From positions 1,792,107-1,856,106 of the forward strand of contig OY365808.1 of the NCBI GenBank assembly GCA_959347315.1: a DNA stretch of 64,000 nt, written 5' to 3'. Shown piece after piece: positions 22,829 to 32,486 of this stretch. Origin of the DNA: Bimastos eiseni (taxonomy: Eukaryota > Annelida > Clitellata > Crassiclitellata > Lumbricidae). The notes below the pieces were generated by a model, which saw only the letters and a list, made by a program, of their open reading frames with translations, was not told the origin of the DNA and searched no databases. Within the stretch, counting starts at the first letter, position 1. Each line of letters opens with the position of its first letter. Position numbers and translations under genes: made by a program.

Positions 22829-23685
22829 TCATTCTTGTGTGAAGCGGAAGGCGGTGAAAACATTGATCTCTGTATTCTTATCATATTGAATACGCACAAT
22901 CACGTTCTTCTCGCTGCTGTAGTGCAAGTCGATGAGACAGAGACACTTGTCTGCCTTCTCCTGCAGATGATAAATACCAAGCTGATTGAATTCGGAATTG
23001 AGAAGCTCGATTCCTTTGAATGGTTCAGCTATCATAATTCTGTCACATTTGTCAGCAAAATCCACGCAGCTCTCTTCACCGTATGACGATTCGTATGTGC
23101 GTACAACGCTGCCACTCATATCGATCTCCATTAATTGGGTTAGATAATTTTTGTCGCTGATATAGGCCACTACCAGGTTTCCATTTGTCTTTTGGAGTAG
23201 GTTGCCGTAACGGATCACGCCAATATCTCGAGACAACTTTACTTCGTATTGCAATGAACCACTCGCGTTACACACGCTTACTATGTCAGATGGCTGTCCT
23301 CTCAGTAATGAAAGGATTATCAGGCAACCATTGGCAGAGTGGCTCATCACATCAATTGGACGTTTGTTATCATTTTGCCATGAAGATATGGTAAACTGGC
23401 CAAACATATTCTTATAAATCTTTAAGACCGAAAGACTGTGGTCTCTGTCACGTGTGCTTACGTACACACAGTTTGACACGTTGCAACCTGATATGTTCAG
23501 TACAACTGCTCTTGGCAGCTGGATGGTTTTGGTCACACGTTCCATATCTTTGCATTTGTAAACTTTAATTACATACTTTTTTACGTTCTTTCTGATGAGC
23601 ATAAACAGCTCATCCTTCAGTGTCGTCACGGCTTCAACTTCGCGATTGATCAGAGACTCATGTAACATTTCCAAACGAATCTGGA
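22829..23685 (-). CDS. Terminal exon: NHL-like beta-propeller of an F-box protein
   Basis: Open from an acceptor TTTTCAG (intron side ends at 23686) to TGA at 22829-22831. The upstream exon ends in phase 1 and this exon starts with two bases completing a valine codon, so the frame is kept across the junction. The joined reading frame totals 1,080 nt. The encoded ~285 residues show repeated short beta-strand segments with turn motifs, for example LSVLKIYKN, ASGSLQYEVKLS, TNGNLVVAYIS, MSGSVVRTYES and ELLNSEFNQLGIYHL. This pattern fits an NHL/TRIM-type propeller, a protein-binding platform. There is no signal peptide or membrane segment. A role as substrate receptor in an SCF-type ubiquitin ligase is inferred from the F-box upstream. 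No homologue name is assigned. Confidence 0.78.
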
Positions 23686-24330
23686 CTGAAAATAGTATTT
23701 GACTTCATTAATTGCGAAATAAAATGTCACGACTGAAAGTAAATATTCTTAGGCCTTGAATTTGCCTAAAACGTGAAATATAATTTACATAATGATAGTA
23801 TTCGTAAATTCACACGTGTTTAGTCATAGACTTGGCTGTGGGATTTATCTATCTTTATATCACTTTATGCTAGCTGAAACGTTAAGGACAATAAACAATT
23901 AACATTAAACTTAATTAACTTCAATCGTATCGGACAGTAATTGTTGCACGAGTTTGCGCAGGTCTGCAGGCATTCGTCAGTATGCACTGAAACCTTATAG
24001 TTTTGTTAAAGTATCTTTATTTTTCCTATGGACAAGTAAATTCGTCTTGTGCCGTTGTATTAGATATATCATCGTTTTGGATTATATTAACAATAGAGCT
24101 GCCTACGTGTAATTCAAATTCCCGCCAAAGCAGATAATTATTTAGATTATAATTTCTGCTCAGTTATGCACATCCTGCCAATGGGAAAGCTGATAGCCTA
24201 CGCTGACTGGAACTAATTCTACTTTAATTATTAAAATTCCTGAATCATGAAGCATTTTCAAGTTTTCTAATAACCCAAGCAAGAGTGTGTCTTTTATAAA
24301 ATAGCAAGAAAGCTTCTTTCTTGAACTAAC

Positions 24331-24553
24331 CAGTCTCTTCTAGAGTCTTGTGAAGTTTAGATCGAAAGGAGTCGGTCTTAAGGACGCTGTTCCATTGCGA
24401 TGAGACATCCATAAGACGGATTATCACTAGATCGGCTGTTTCTTTCCACTCGCTTTTGTCCAGCCTCAAATCATTCACTTCCATGACTACGACTTTAACG
24501 AGGATAGATTCAAGTAGCTCGGTTGGAAGATCTTGAAGTTGTACAAGTAAACG
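24331..24553 (-). CDS. Internal exon: F-box-like domain
   Basis: Bounded by acceptor ATCTTTAG on the high side (exon starts at 24553) and donor G then GTTAGT at 24330. Reads in one frame: QLQDLPTELLESILVKV, then DLVIIRLMDVSSQWNSVLK and TDSFRSKLHKTLEET. The LPxELL opening, the hydrophobic core and the tryptophan before the final helix match an F-box, with an insertion of about 20 residues between helices. F-boxes bind Skp1 in SCF ligases (family knowledge). The exon starts in phase 0 after a stop in the intron, so at least one more 5' exon with the start codon must lie at higher coordinates. I did not find it with confidence. Intron to the next exon: 645 bp (23686-24330). Confidence 0.75.
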
Positions 24554-24949
24554 CTAAAGATATTTATCACATGACTTGTGTTAACATACTTCTTATCAGT
24601 AGAGTAAGTGAGTAAGTAGGGTCGATCTCATCTTTTATGGCTTCACTTTATTGGTGACATTAAGCAACTTCAACTTATCTCATTTTGACGACTCTCTAGT
24701 ATATATTGCGATATCTTTCATAATTTACAACTTTACAACTTTAACCAGTTGATATCATCATCATCGTCGTCGTCATCATCATCATCATTGTGACGCTCTG
24801 CCGCCCGAGCGCCTGCCTAGCGTTCGGACGGTGTCGAATCCAGCTCGCGAACACGTCTGGAGTCGCCCGAGTCACTTCCTTATCAAATCTCAATGCCAAA
24901 TGGTTGCTCTCCATATCTACCAGGATCATCGCTCTCACCTGTATAGATT
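24554..24949. other. Presumed intron or 5' flank of the F-box gene, with ATC/GTC microsatellite
   Basis: (ATC)n/(GTC)n run at about 24757-24788. A minus-strand frame at 24741-24938 begins with RAMILVDMESNHLALRF but ends in the microsatellite. It could be a decayed repeat or exon. No splice pair in phase with the F-box exon was found. Confidence 0.35.
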
Positions 24950-27900
24950 AAGGATGGGCCTCTTCTCCAAGAAAGGTAACACTGTTCGAATTAGTCACGA
25001 GGTCTGACTCTGTCTATTCCGCGGTCACCGGATGGGCAACGTTCTGAGGATGGCCGTACTCAAAACAGAGTTCATAATCATACCGGCAGGAGTCTTCCTC
25101 GCCTTGCATACCTTCCAAGCTACTAGCCTCTTCTTCCTCTCTACCTGATGTCGTACCGTTCAGCATCCTGTGACTCTGAAACTATCGCCAATTAGGGACA
25201 CCAAACGTTCTCTTAAGTTACGAGGTTCAGATATACTTGACACAAGTCCATAAGCCATTTCGGCCTATACAATTATCGGTAGCTAAATTCAACGTCTTGT
25301 ACTCCTAGACATTACTGTTCTCAACTCTCTCAACTCTGTCGTCCTAGACACTACAAGTCGCACAGCTCTTAGTCATGTCATCTCCAACACTAATCTATCA
25401 CGCCTTCTGCTCAACACGTATCTCTCGGAGTAACGACCGCACACGTATGTTTTATCAGGCAAAATTGACAGAGTAAGTTCCCGTCCTCTGTGTTTGCAGT
25501 TACCCAGCAACACTGATATATTCTGCTTCGATAAAAGAGACACTGGCATGGTATTCACGGACTCTGATAGTGAAGGTCTTCTGTCTATAACCATCGCTAT
25601 CTGCACACAGATCTTCGATCCAACCTACACACGAGGGGGCCCAACCTCGCACCTCAGTCAGTTCTCAGAACTGTGTGTGACGACAAGCAACCATGTATTC
25701 GCCTGGGTACCCGATTATCTAAACGTACTCGTATCGATTACTTCGATCAGACACGCAAGTAGATACACTTCGGGAAAACGGGAGGAGTATCTATGACCAA
25801 CGTAGGTAGCCAACAGTAATATTTACGTATCGATTAATTCTCGGTCTTCTACTGGTCTACTTGTTATCATTAACCTGGGTTTCCGACTACCCAGACCTTA
25901 ACGTGCCTCTTGGTCCATTTCCGTGTGTGGCATACCGACCTCACACGCATAAGTTATCATGTACACGATTGACCGTCCACTGCATTGGCAATTGTCCGCC
26001 AACACAGTAACATATTCTGAGACTTCGGGAAACTGGGAGGAGTAACTATGACCAACGTAGGTAACCAACAAGAGTAATTTTGAAAGACCATAAAGCCATC
26101 AAGAAGAGTTATTTGACTTGTAACCTGAAGGTATCAATCGGCACCAGTGTTTTCTCTTGTTTGTAACGTGCTCATCTAACGTGTTCACCTTCCACGTGTA
26201 ATTCCAACGGGTCCTTCGAGAATTTCCCGATATTTCTATCGAACGGCCACCCGAAATCAATCACGGTCTGTACCACACTCGGCCACCGGGACCTCTCTGA
26301 CTATTATGCGATCGCTAATCCTGGGACTTACCCAGTCTGTATCTATCACGGCCACCCAAACTTTAACGGTCTCGGCTACCCGAACTTCCACGGTCACCGA
26401 CAACCCAAGTGCTGCCGGAAAACCCCGGGAGTAGTTATGACCGAACTAGGTAGCCAACAAGTATATTTCTCGGCCAGCTTTCATCTGTTATATACTTTTG
26501 TATCCGATCACCCAGACTCTCACATGTCTGTAACTCTCATGGACTGAGTTTATTCCTCCCATCGTAGGATCATATTTTTGTACTCGTCACCTAGAGCTAA
26601 GACCAACGATAATACATCAACTATCGTAAACTTCGTTTCTGAGTCTTCAGACTCGATTCTCTCACAGGCACCTGAGGTAAGTGTCACCACGTTACCTATA
26701 TGTTTCACACAGACCTGTATTATTATAATCACTTTCTCTGAAGGAATTGTACTCTGTCTCTTATACACTGGAACGAACCACGGACAGATCTTCCGATAAA
26801 GTCCCCGAAAAGAGATTATGTAGTTAGATCTACAAGAAGATATTCTGCGGCTAGTCCCGCAAGTAGAAGCCTCGCGGGGAAACCACGAGTCAAGATATTG
26901 CAACTAGACATTGAACTGAATATACTTCGGTAAAACGAGAGGAGTAACTATGACCGACATAGGTGGCCAAGTAGAATATTTACCGAAAGATTGTAAGACA
27001 ATAAAGAAGACATACTGCGGGGACACTGCAAGTACAGATATTACGTTTAGTAACTCAAGTAAAGATACGCGGGGAAACCGCGACCAAAGACATTGCGATC
27101 AGACACGCAAATCAACAGCTGGCTGCTAAACGGGAGGTGTAAGTATGACCACGTTAGGTAGTCAAGTTTATTTTTATATATTTTATATATTTTATTTATT
27201 TTATATATTTACGGAAAACCGTAAATAGAAAAGAATATGCGGAGACGCCCGCAATTTATCAGGTTTTCGGCACCAAAGGGAACTTTCCCTGTAACGAACG
27301 CAACCAATGCACCCCTCCCCGTATTTATCGAACGTATTTATGTTTCCCAGTATGTATCAACGGCTTCACCGGTAGCTCTCTCGGTCTGTTTCCAAAGGCT
27401 TCACGGGGCCGCCCTCCCCGTATGTAGTCTCAACGGCCGCCCAGACTTTTCTCGATATCTCACCTATGGGTTTTACCCGTTATTCATTTTTCATTTTCAA
27501 CGGCCACCGTAATCTGTCTAATCATTTATGATTGACTCCGCTTTGGATTCATCCGAGATATTGATTCAACGGCCACCGAGGTCTCTCTCGATGTAACGCT
27601 CGGTTGCTCGGGGCTTTGCCCGATCTCTATTTCTCACGGCCACCGATGGGGCCACGTATTTGACAACCTGCTTGAAATCGCGAGGAGTAACTATGACCGA
27701 TCTAGATAGCCAACAGGAATATTTCTCGGCCGTCAGAACTCCCACGGTCTGCACGGTCGGGGATTTTTTCCAGTCTATCTCTCTGTTGGCCGCCGAGGCC
27801 TCTCTCGATATATGCGGTCGGTCCTTTCTGGGACTCACCCAGTCTGCATCACTCACGGCTACCAACGGGGTCACCATCTTCCCCGTATTCCCGTACAGAA

Positions 27901-28130
27901 CTGTCATTCAGTCATTTCCGACGATCGGGTCTCTACGCACTCTCGAACGGCACCCAGACCTGTGAGCATTTCTCACGATTGGTCTTTCTCTGTCAGCCAA
28001 CCTGTTGACTCCTACGATCAGGGCACGGTCGGTCATGCGATCGACGGCAGATGGGCCCACCCCGCCAGATCAGCGAAAAGCAGCACCGGCCTGACAGCGA
28101 GAGCGGCTGTCACTAGAGGTCGCATTTATA
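24950..28130. repeat. Unidentified CpG-rich complex repeat of diverged units
   Basis: A box with consensus GGAGTAACTATGACC, then GACGTAGGTAGCCAAC recurs six times: near 25780, 26035, 26426, 26939, 27131 and 27680. The spacing is irregular (about 190-550 bp). Other shared blocks: CGATCAGACACGCAA (25744, 27087), the pair AAGAAGATATTCTGCGG (26834) and AAGAAGACATACTGCGG (27003), and GGGACTTACCCAGTCTG (26321) with GGGACTCACCCAGTCTG (27829). Many short perfect stems occur, such as CGCGGGGAAACCGCG and TACGGAAAACCGTA. In forward frame the box reads GVTMTDVGSQQEYFSA, which is more conserved than its surroundings. Many stops interrupt every frame. Composition (frequent CG) differs from the AT-rich neighbours. 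Confidence 0.6.
27566..27907 (-). pseudogene. Possible Copia-type RNase H remnant
   Basis: Minus-strand frame containing LVAVSDADWVSPRKDRPHIS, then IDWKKSPTVQ and a TAEKY motif. Spacing and residues (SDADW; DR plus S at +14; W at +26; AE-Y near +43) resemble the Copia pol RNase H block (DADWA, DR.STS, WKS.KQ, EAEY). A second, weaker VAVIDTDWVSPR is readable near 26310-26345. I made the alignment by eye from family knowledge, and the overlapping forward-frame repeat box could make it coincidence. Confidence 0.3.
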
Positions 28131-28139
28131 TGGCAACAC

Positions 28140-29012
28140 TCAACGATCCTCCTCCTCCTCATCATCATCATCACGTATCATGGACACCAAAGTTTCCGTA
28201 GATGTCATTATTTCAGGTTTTTCCACTGTTATCTGCCTGAAGCCAAGTGTGACATTTCCTGAAGTCGTCTTTTCCCCAGTCAACAATATCATCCAGCCAC
28301 TCCCTGTGTGGACAACCTCTTCTGTTTGGACCTTCATCCTGCCAAACATCACTATCCTGATTATTCTATTGTCATTCATTCTACATATGTGGCCGAATAA
28401 CCTCAGCTTTCTCTGAACCACCTTCTGCATCAAATTCTCCCTGTGGTGGAATCATCCATGCAGCTCTTCGTTGCTAAATTTCCGTGTCCATCCTATTCTT
28501 AATACTTTCCTGCATAACTTTCTCTCAAAAGCCTTGATTCTCTTTACGATGTCTCTTCTTATGTCTCATGTTTCGCATCTGTATGACATACTACTAAGCA
28601 CACATGTTCGCAACACATTATTTTTTTACTAACTTAATGATTCTACTCTTCCAAAGTTTTTCCATAGCCTTTAATGTCGCTGTCGCTCTCTCTATGCTCG
28701 CCACTATTTCCTTTCTACAATCCAGATCGTACGCTATGTTGCCCCAAAGTATGAGAATTTTTGTCTACGCTCTCTATTTACACTCCGTCTACCACAATCA
28801 TTCAGGTTCTTTTCACCAAATACCAATATTGTTGTCTTATCAAATTCAAGGTTAGTCCATATCTTTTGATTTCCTTATTCAGTATGTGTGTTGTTCGCTC
28901 TAGTTTTTGTTCATCTTCGTTAATTAGATCAATGTCATCGGGAAAAGCAAAGATTGCTATTTCTTATGCCGATTATCTGTACCCCTCATCTTCTGCCTTG
29001 ATTTTGTCAAGA
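28140..29012 (-). pseudogene. RTE-type LINE reverse transcriptase C-terminal remnant
   Basis: On the minus strand: a damaged catalytic box FAFPDDIDLINEDEQKLER near 28905-28960, then EIKRYGLTLNFDKTTILVFG. Broken frames follow, ending with QRKLRLFGHICRMNDNRII (about 28350-28420), the block seen at the end of RTE-type ORFs. At least three frame breaks are visible. The end of the minus-strand frame runs into a GAT/GAG microsatellite at 28141-28172. Different in sequence from the 11.4-kb RTE remnant. Confidence 0.65.
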
Positions 29013-29028
29013 ACTATTTTCAACAGGA

Positions 29029-29101
29029 AGCTCCAAATACATTGATCTATCCATGAGCTTATAATATAAGATCATCGATGGATCAATGTAGGCTATTTGG
29101 A
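29029..29101. repeat. Imperfect hairpin next to the RTE remnant
   Basis: CTCCAAATACATTGATCTAT, then CCATGA is mirrored by TCATCGATGGATCAATGTAG, then GCTATTTGGAG. The stem is about 25 bp with small bulges and the loop AT-rich. It may be the border of an inserted element. Confidence 0.6.
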
Positions 29102-29659
29102 GGTTGGATCCAATTTTTACTGCATTCAAATAATGCTATAGCTTAACTGCAGTGATAATTAGCTTCAACCACGAGACACATCTTATTCAAAATATTTTGG
29201 ATCAAAGAATCATATGACGAACACAAAGAATACTGAGCCAAGTGCGTAATAGTTAAAGACAGTGGTGAGGGAAACTATAGAGTAACAAGATCGAAAAGAC
29301 TCCTAGATAGACTCAAACACTATTATTCTGTTTAAATCAGCGAAGTATGATACGCATTAATACACACACAATCGCTGCCTTTGTTTCCAAATTAAAATCT
29401 ATTCAGTACTCAAAAAAGTATTTAAACCATAAAAAACGACGTTGTTACAATCAAACTATGACCCACACTGTTTCAATATTTTACAGTCTAGATCCTACGT
29501 AGAATCTGAAATTATAGCTCATTGTCATTCAGCTTACCGTTGTGTCACTCAATGTGTCAAGTTTTGCTCGTTTTGCGCTATCTTCCGTTTTGGAGAGTGC
29601 TAGAAGCGGAATAAGAAATCAGGAAATCTTAATTCGCGCAAGTCTGAACTTTATTAAAA
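29102..29659. other. Non-coding stretch
   Basis: AT-rich, no exon or known repeat recognised. Confidence 0.4.
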
Positions 29660-29735
29660 CAACTCATGCAACGGTAACGTGTTGAGCAGTATACCTAGTG
29701 GTAAACTGCACAACACGTTACCGTTGCACGAGTTG
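29660..29735. repeat. Near-perfect 25-bp stem hairpin
   Basis: Left arm CAACTCATGCAACGGTAACG then TGTTG (29660-29684). Right arm CAACACGTTACCGTTGCACG then AGTTG (29711-29735). Reverse complements at 24 of 25 positions, with partial pairing continuing into the 26-nt loop (GCAGTATACC against GTGGTAAACTGC). The size is compatible with a small-RNA precursor or a minimal fold-back element. Confidence 0.85.
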
Positions 29736-30174
29736 GCTGTACATTTCATGAGACGGCAAAAGCTGGATTTTAATAATTTAAGCGCAGAAAGTAGGCCTAC
29801 ATTATAGCAAGTCAGTGAACTAAGGAAGAAACGGTATATTATTGTGTTTTATTGACATTAGAGCTTAAACTCACTAAGTTACTAATTTTTATTTATTTTC
29901 ATGTTTTAATGGAAAGAGACTGGCATAGCGCTGGTTTCCCTTCCTACTGTAACGTCTGTTAAAATTTGTAGATTTCCATATTGAGAGGGGCTTCATAGAA
30001 ATATTTGCCTAAAGGGGTGGCAAATTGTAAAATCCGTCTCTGGTAAAGTAATAATATATAAATTGACATTTGAAAGTGTTACTTGACCTACCGTTATATT
30101 GTGCGAATACAACTGAATCACCCTTTATAGGTCTAAGTCACAGATAATAAAAACACTGATAGGTTTGATATTTT
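29736..30174. other. Non-coding stretch
   Basis: Nothing recognisable except AT-rich sequence. Confidence 0.4.
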
Positions 30175-30273
30175 TTAAGAATATAAAAGAACATTTTCTG
30201 TATACTGACACTGTGAGTCTTCGTTCGTTTTCTCATCATCGTTGGATTCAGTCGATGTTCGTTTCTGCGACAT
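30175..30273 (-). CDS. Small unassigned ORF, possible first coding exon
   Basis: ATG (30273-30271) opens a 32-codon frame starting MSQKRTSTESNDDEKTNEDS. It is hydrophilic and acidic, like a disordered N terminus, and unlike the AT-rich junk around it. A weak donor (TCA then GTATAC) lies inside the frame in phase 2. It does not match the phase-0 F-box exon at 24.55 kb on the same strand, so I cannot link them. It could be chance. Confidence 0.25.
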   Translation of the reverse strand: MSQKRTSTESNDDEKTNEDSQCQYTENVLLYS

Positions 30274-30515
30274 AGTAGAACGTATTATAAGAAGCAGACC
30301 CAGGAAGGAAATTCGCTTCCTGTCACAACGACGTTAGTGTTTCAAAAAACACATAACGGATTTAGGTAACTGCTGAGCAAGTCGAAACGCAAGAACCACT
30401 GCAGAAGCAGACCCCGACGTGAAAATTATACAACACTTTGAATTCAAATAAATTAAATAATTAATGCAATAATTAAATCTAAGACGCTGTCAATCTGTAA
30501 GCGTCAGTGGCGTCT

Positions 30516-30552
<37 letters not shown>

Positions 30553-30984
30553 TATGACGTCACATAAAGGACGTGATGTAATACGATTCGTTGTAATTAC
30601 TAATATTAAGCATAATATTATCTATGCTGCTAGGAGCATTGCCATTATTGTGTTAATGTTAATAAATAATTAATTAAGTAAGTAAATAAGTAAGTAAGAA
30701 GGTATATTCTTTTATTAGATGCTTGCAAGTGCATGGGATGTACAGATAAAATCTCTTATTACTTAAGCAACTGCTCATTTCTTGAATATTTGGTACCGTA
30801 ACACTGCATGGGTCCACATGATTCAACTTACATTACACTAAATTACTCGGCATCAGCTTAATGAGTTTACTTGTTCTTTTACCACAGGATACGGTAAATA
30901 AATCACTTAGTTCTGGTTCATTGTGATTGCAATCATTATTGCAAAATGCAAAAGACCTTTTACTGATCACAGAAATATGAGCGT
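30274..30984. other. Non-coding stretch with a TA microsatellite
   Basis: (AT)n at about 30519-30551. GGGTCTGCTTCT occurs twice on the minus strand, near 30300 and 30410. No exon recognised. Confidence 0.45.
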
Positions 30985-31080
30985 AAGGCAGTTGTTTCAA
31001 TTTAACGACGCTGTGTGATAACAGAGATAATTAGCGTCATCCTTATGCTACATCCAGGCAGTGGATTGGCACTGCCAAAG
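30985..31080 (-). repeat. SINE-like short repeat, minus orientation
   Basis: TTTCAATTTAACGACGCTGT, then GATAATTAGCGTCATCCTTA, then CATCCAGGCAGTGGATTGGC. It is followed at 31211 by TTTTAAAGGTGTTCAG, the inner motif found in composite copies A and B, so a third composite copy may start here. Confidence 0.68.
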
Positions 31081-31260
31081 AGCAAGCAGCGGTGCAATTG
31101 TCAGCTGTTATTATTGTTATTATAGACATTGCAATGAGGATTTTTCTACAGACATTTGGTAATTACTCCGACGATAATCATTCAAAAATATAAACCGTTA
31201 ATTGGGAGTATTTTAAAGGTGTTCAGCGCAAATCGAACTTCTTGCTTTATGTTTTATCTA

Positions 31261-32341
31261 CGGAGCCCCTAAAGGGACATGAAAGAAGAATATTTTATCT
31301 CAACTCGTTCCCTCGACTTAATAAGTCGTAGGAACGAGTTAATAACTCGTGCGCACGACTTATTAACTCGTTCCCTCGACTTAATAACTCGTGCGCACGA
31401 GTTAACAACTCGTTCCCTCGACTTATAAGTCGTGCGCACGACTTATTTGACCAATAGCAGGCCGACTTTTTGTGACGCAAACACACTTCTATTTTTGTAT
31501 TTATGGGGAAACACATAGTTCTATAAACGAAACAATGTCTAAGACATAGAGTGCTTCGGGCATTCCATTCCTAACTTAAATCTCACCTTTTCAATAACTC
31601 TTATCCAGACACATTACTTGACATCTGTCACTCCTCGACGAAAGCGATGGCCCCCTTAACAGCTACTCTGCCTCCATGCTGACCTTCTGGAAACTGAACT
31701 TTGACCTCCCACGGACTATCATTTGGACAACCTTTCGATTTGACGCAGCGCTCCTGAATGAGCTGGTGCCCTACGCATAGCTTTCAAGTGACGCTTTAGA
31801 AGTCGGGAGATTTCGATTACTACTACTATAGGGGCGTATAATATGTGGTGTGAAAGACTTTGGCCTATAAGGAAGGCATTTAAAGCTACAATGTTATTTG
31901 TGATGCCGTTTGTACGCTGAGCGTGTGCCAGACTGGGGATATCACTCTGCAGGCGAATATGAAAGCGAAAATGAAAATGATGTTCAGACTGACAGAGCTA
32001 AAATGCTGACAATATCAGATAGAGTTATCCCCGCGATTTGTCGTATGAGTTGTGTTGTGAGATTTGGGACGCTAAATCGACAAATCGCCGTTGTCCCATT
32101 TCAACCTCGTTGCCAATTGTTGCAACTTCTATTTCGGGGATATAATATCCCCGAAATAGAAGTTTGATTACGTCACAGAAAGTCGGCCTGCTATTGGTCA
32201 AATAAGTCGTGCGCACGACTTATTAAGTCGAGGGAACGAGTTAATAACTCGTGCGCACGACCTGGTAAGTCGTGGGAACGAGTTTGTATCTCGTGCGCAC
32301 GAGTTAAAATATTCTTCTTCTATGTCCCTTTAGGGGCTCCG
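31261..32341. mobile_element. TA-flanked inverted-repeat element with nested palindromes
   Basis: Outer ends CGGAGCCCCTAAAGGGACAT and ATGTCCCTTTAGGGGCTCCG are exact inverted repeats, flanked by TA on each side. That agrees with the TA target duplication of the Tc1/mariner-like superfamily (inference). Arms of about 200-235 bp contain tandem cassettes alternating AACTCGTTCCCTCGACTTA and AAGTCGTGCGCACGACTTA, and end with GACCAATAGCAGGCCGACTT and its complement. Left and right arms carry different cassette numbers. The interior has no transposase ORF. Apparent frames through the arms (SRGNELL / TRAHELL) are products of the repeats. Confidence 0.85.
32124..32163. repeat. Perfect 38-40 bp palindrome
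   Basis: AACTTCTATTTCGGGGATAT directly followed by its reverse complement. It lies inside the TA-flanked element at the inner edge of the right arm. A dyad without a loop would favour cruciform extrusion. Confidence 0.9.
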
Positions 32342-32486
32342 TAAATATCAATTACTGTTGCTATCATTAACATTATTATTGTAGACGTTGTTGTTGTTAA
32401 CAATATTATTATCATTGTTATTATCATTGCTATCATTATTCATTATGTTATTTTTTGGCCCTGAGGTACTTCATTCCCCCAAGGAC

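Noticed and set aside
22646..23086. Plus-strand frame of 146 codons opposite the propeller exon
   Set aside because: It is the shadow of the minus-strand exon, which has splice-site and domain support.
24741..24938. Minus-strand frame as the missing 5' exon of the F-box gene
   Set aside because: It runs into an ATC/GTC microsatellite, and I found no donor in the right phase.
28140..28201. His-rich and Asp/Glu-rich ends of frames near 28.14-28.18 kb
   Set aside because: Caused by a CTC/ATC microsatellite at the edge of the RTE remnant.
30175..30273. First exon of the F-box gene 6 kb away on the same strand
   Set aside because: The only donors inside or beside it are weak and the better one is in phase 2, while the F-box exon starts in phase 0.
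31295..31516. Minus-strand frame with repeated SRGNELL/TRAHELL
   Set aside because: Reads through the cassette arms of the TA-flanked inverted-repeat element; the periodicity is that of the DNA repeat.
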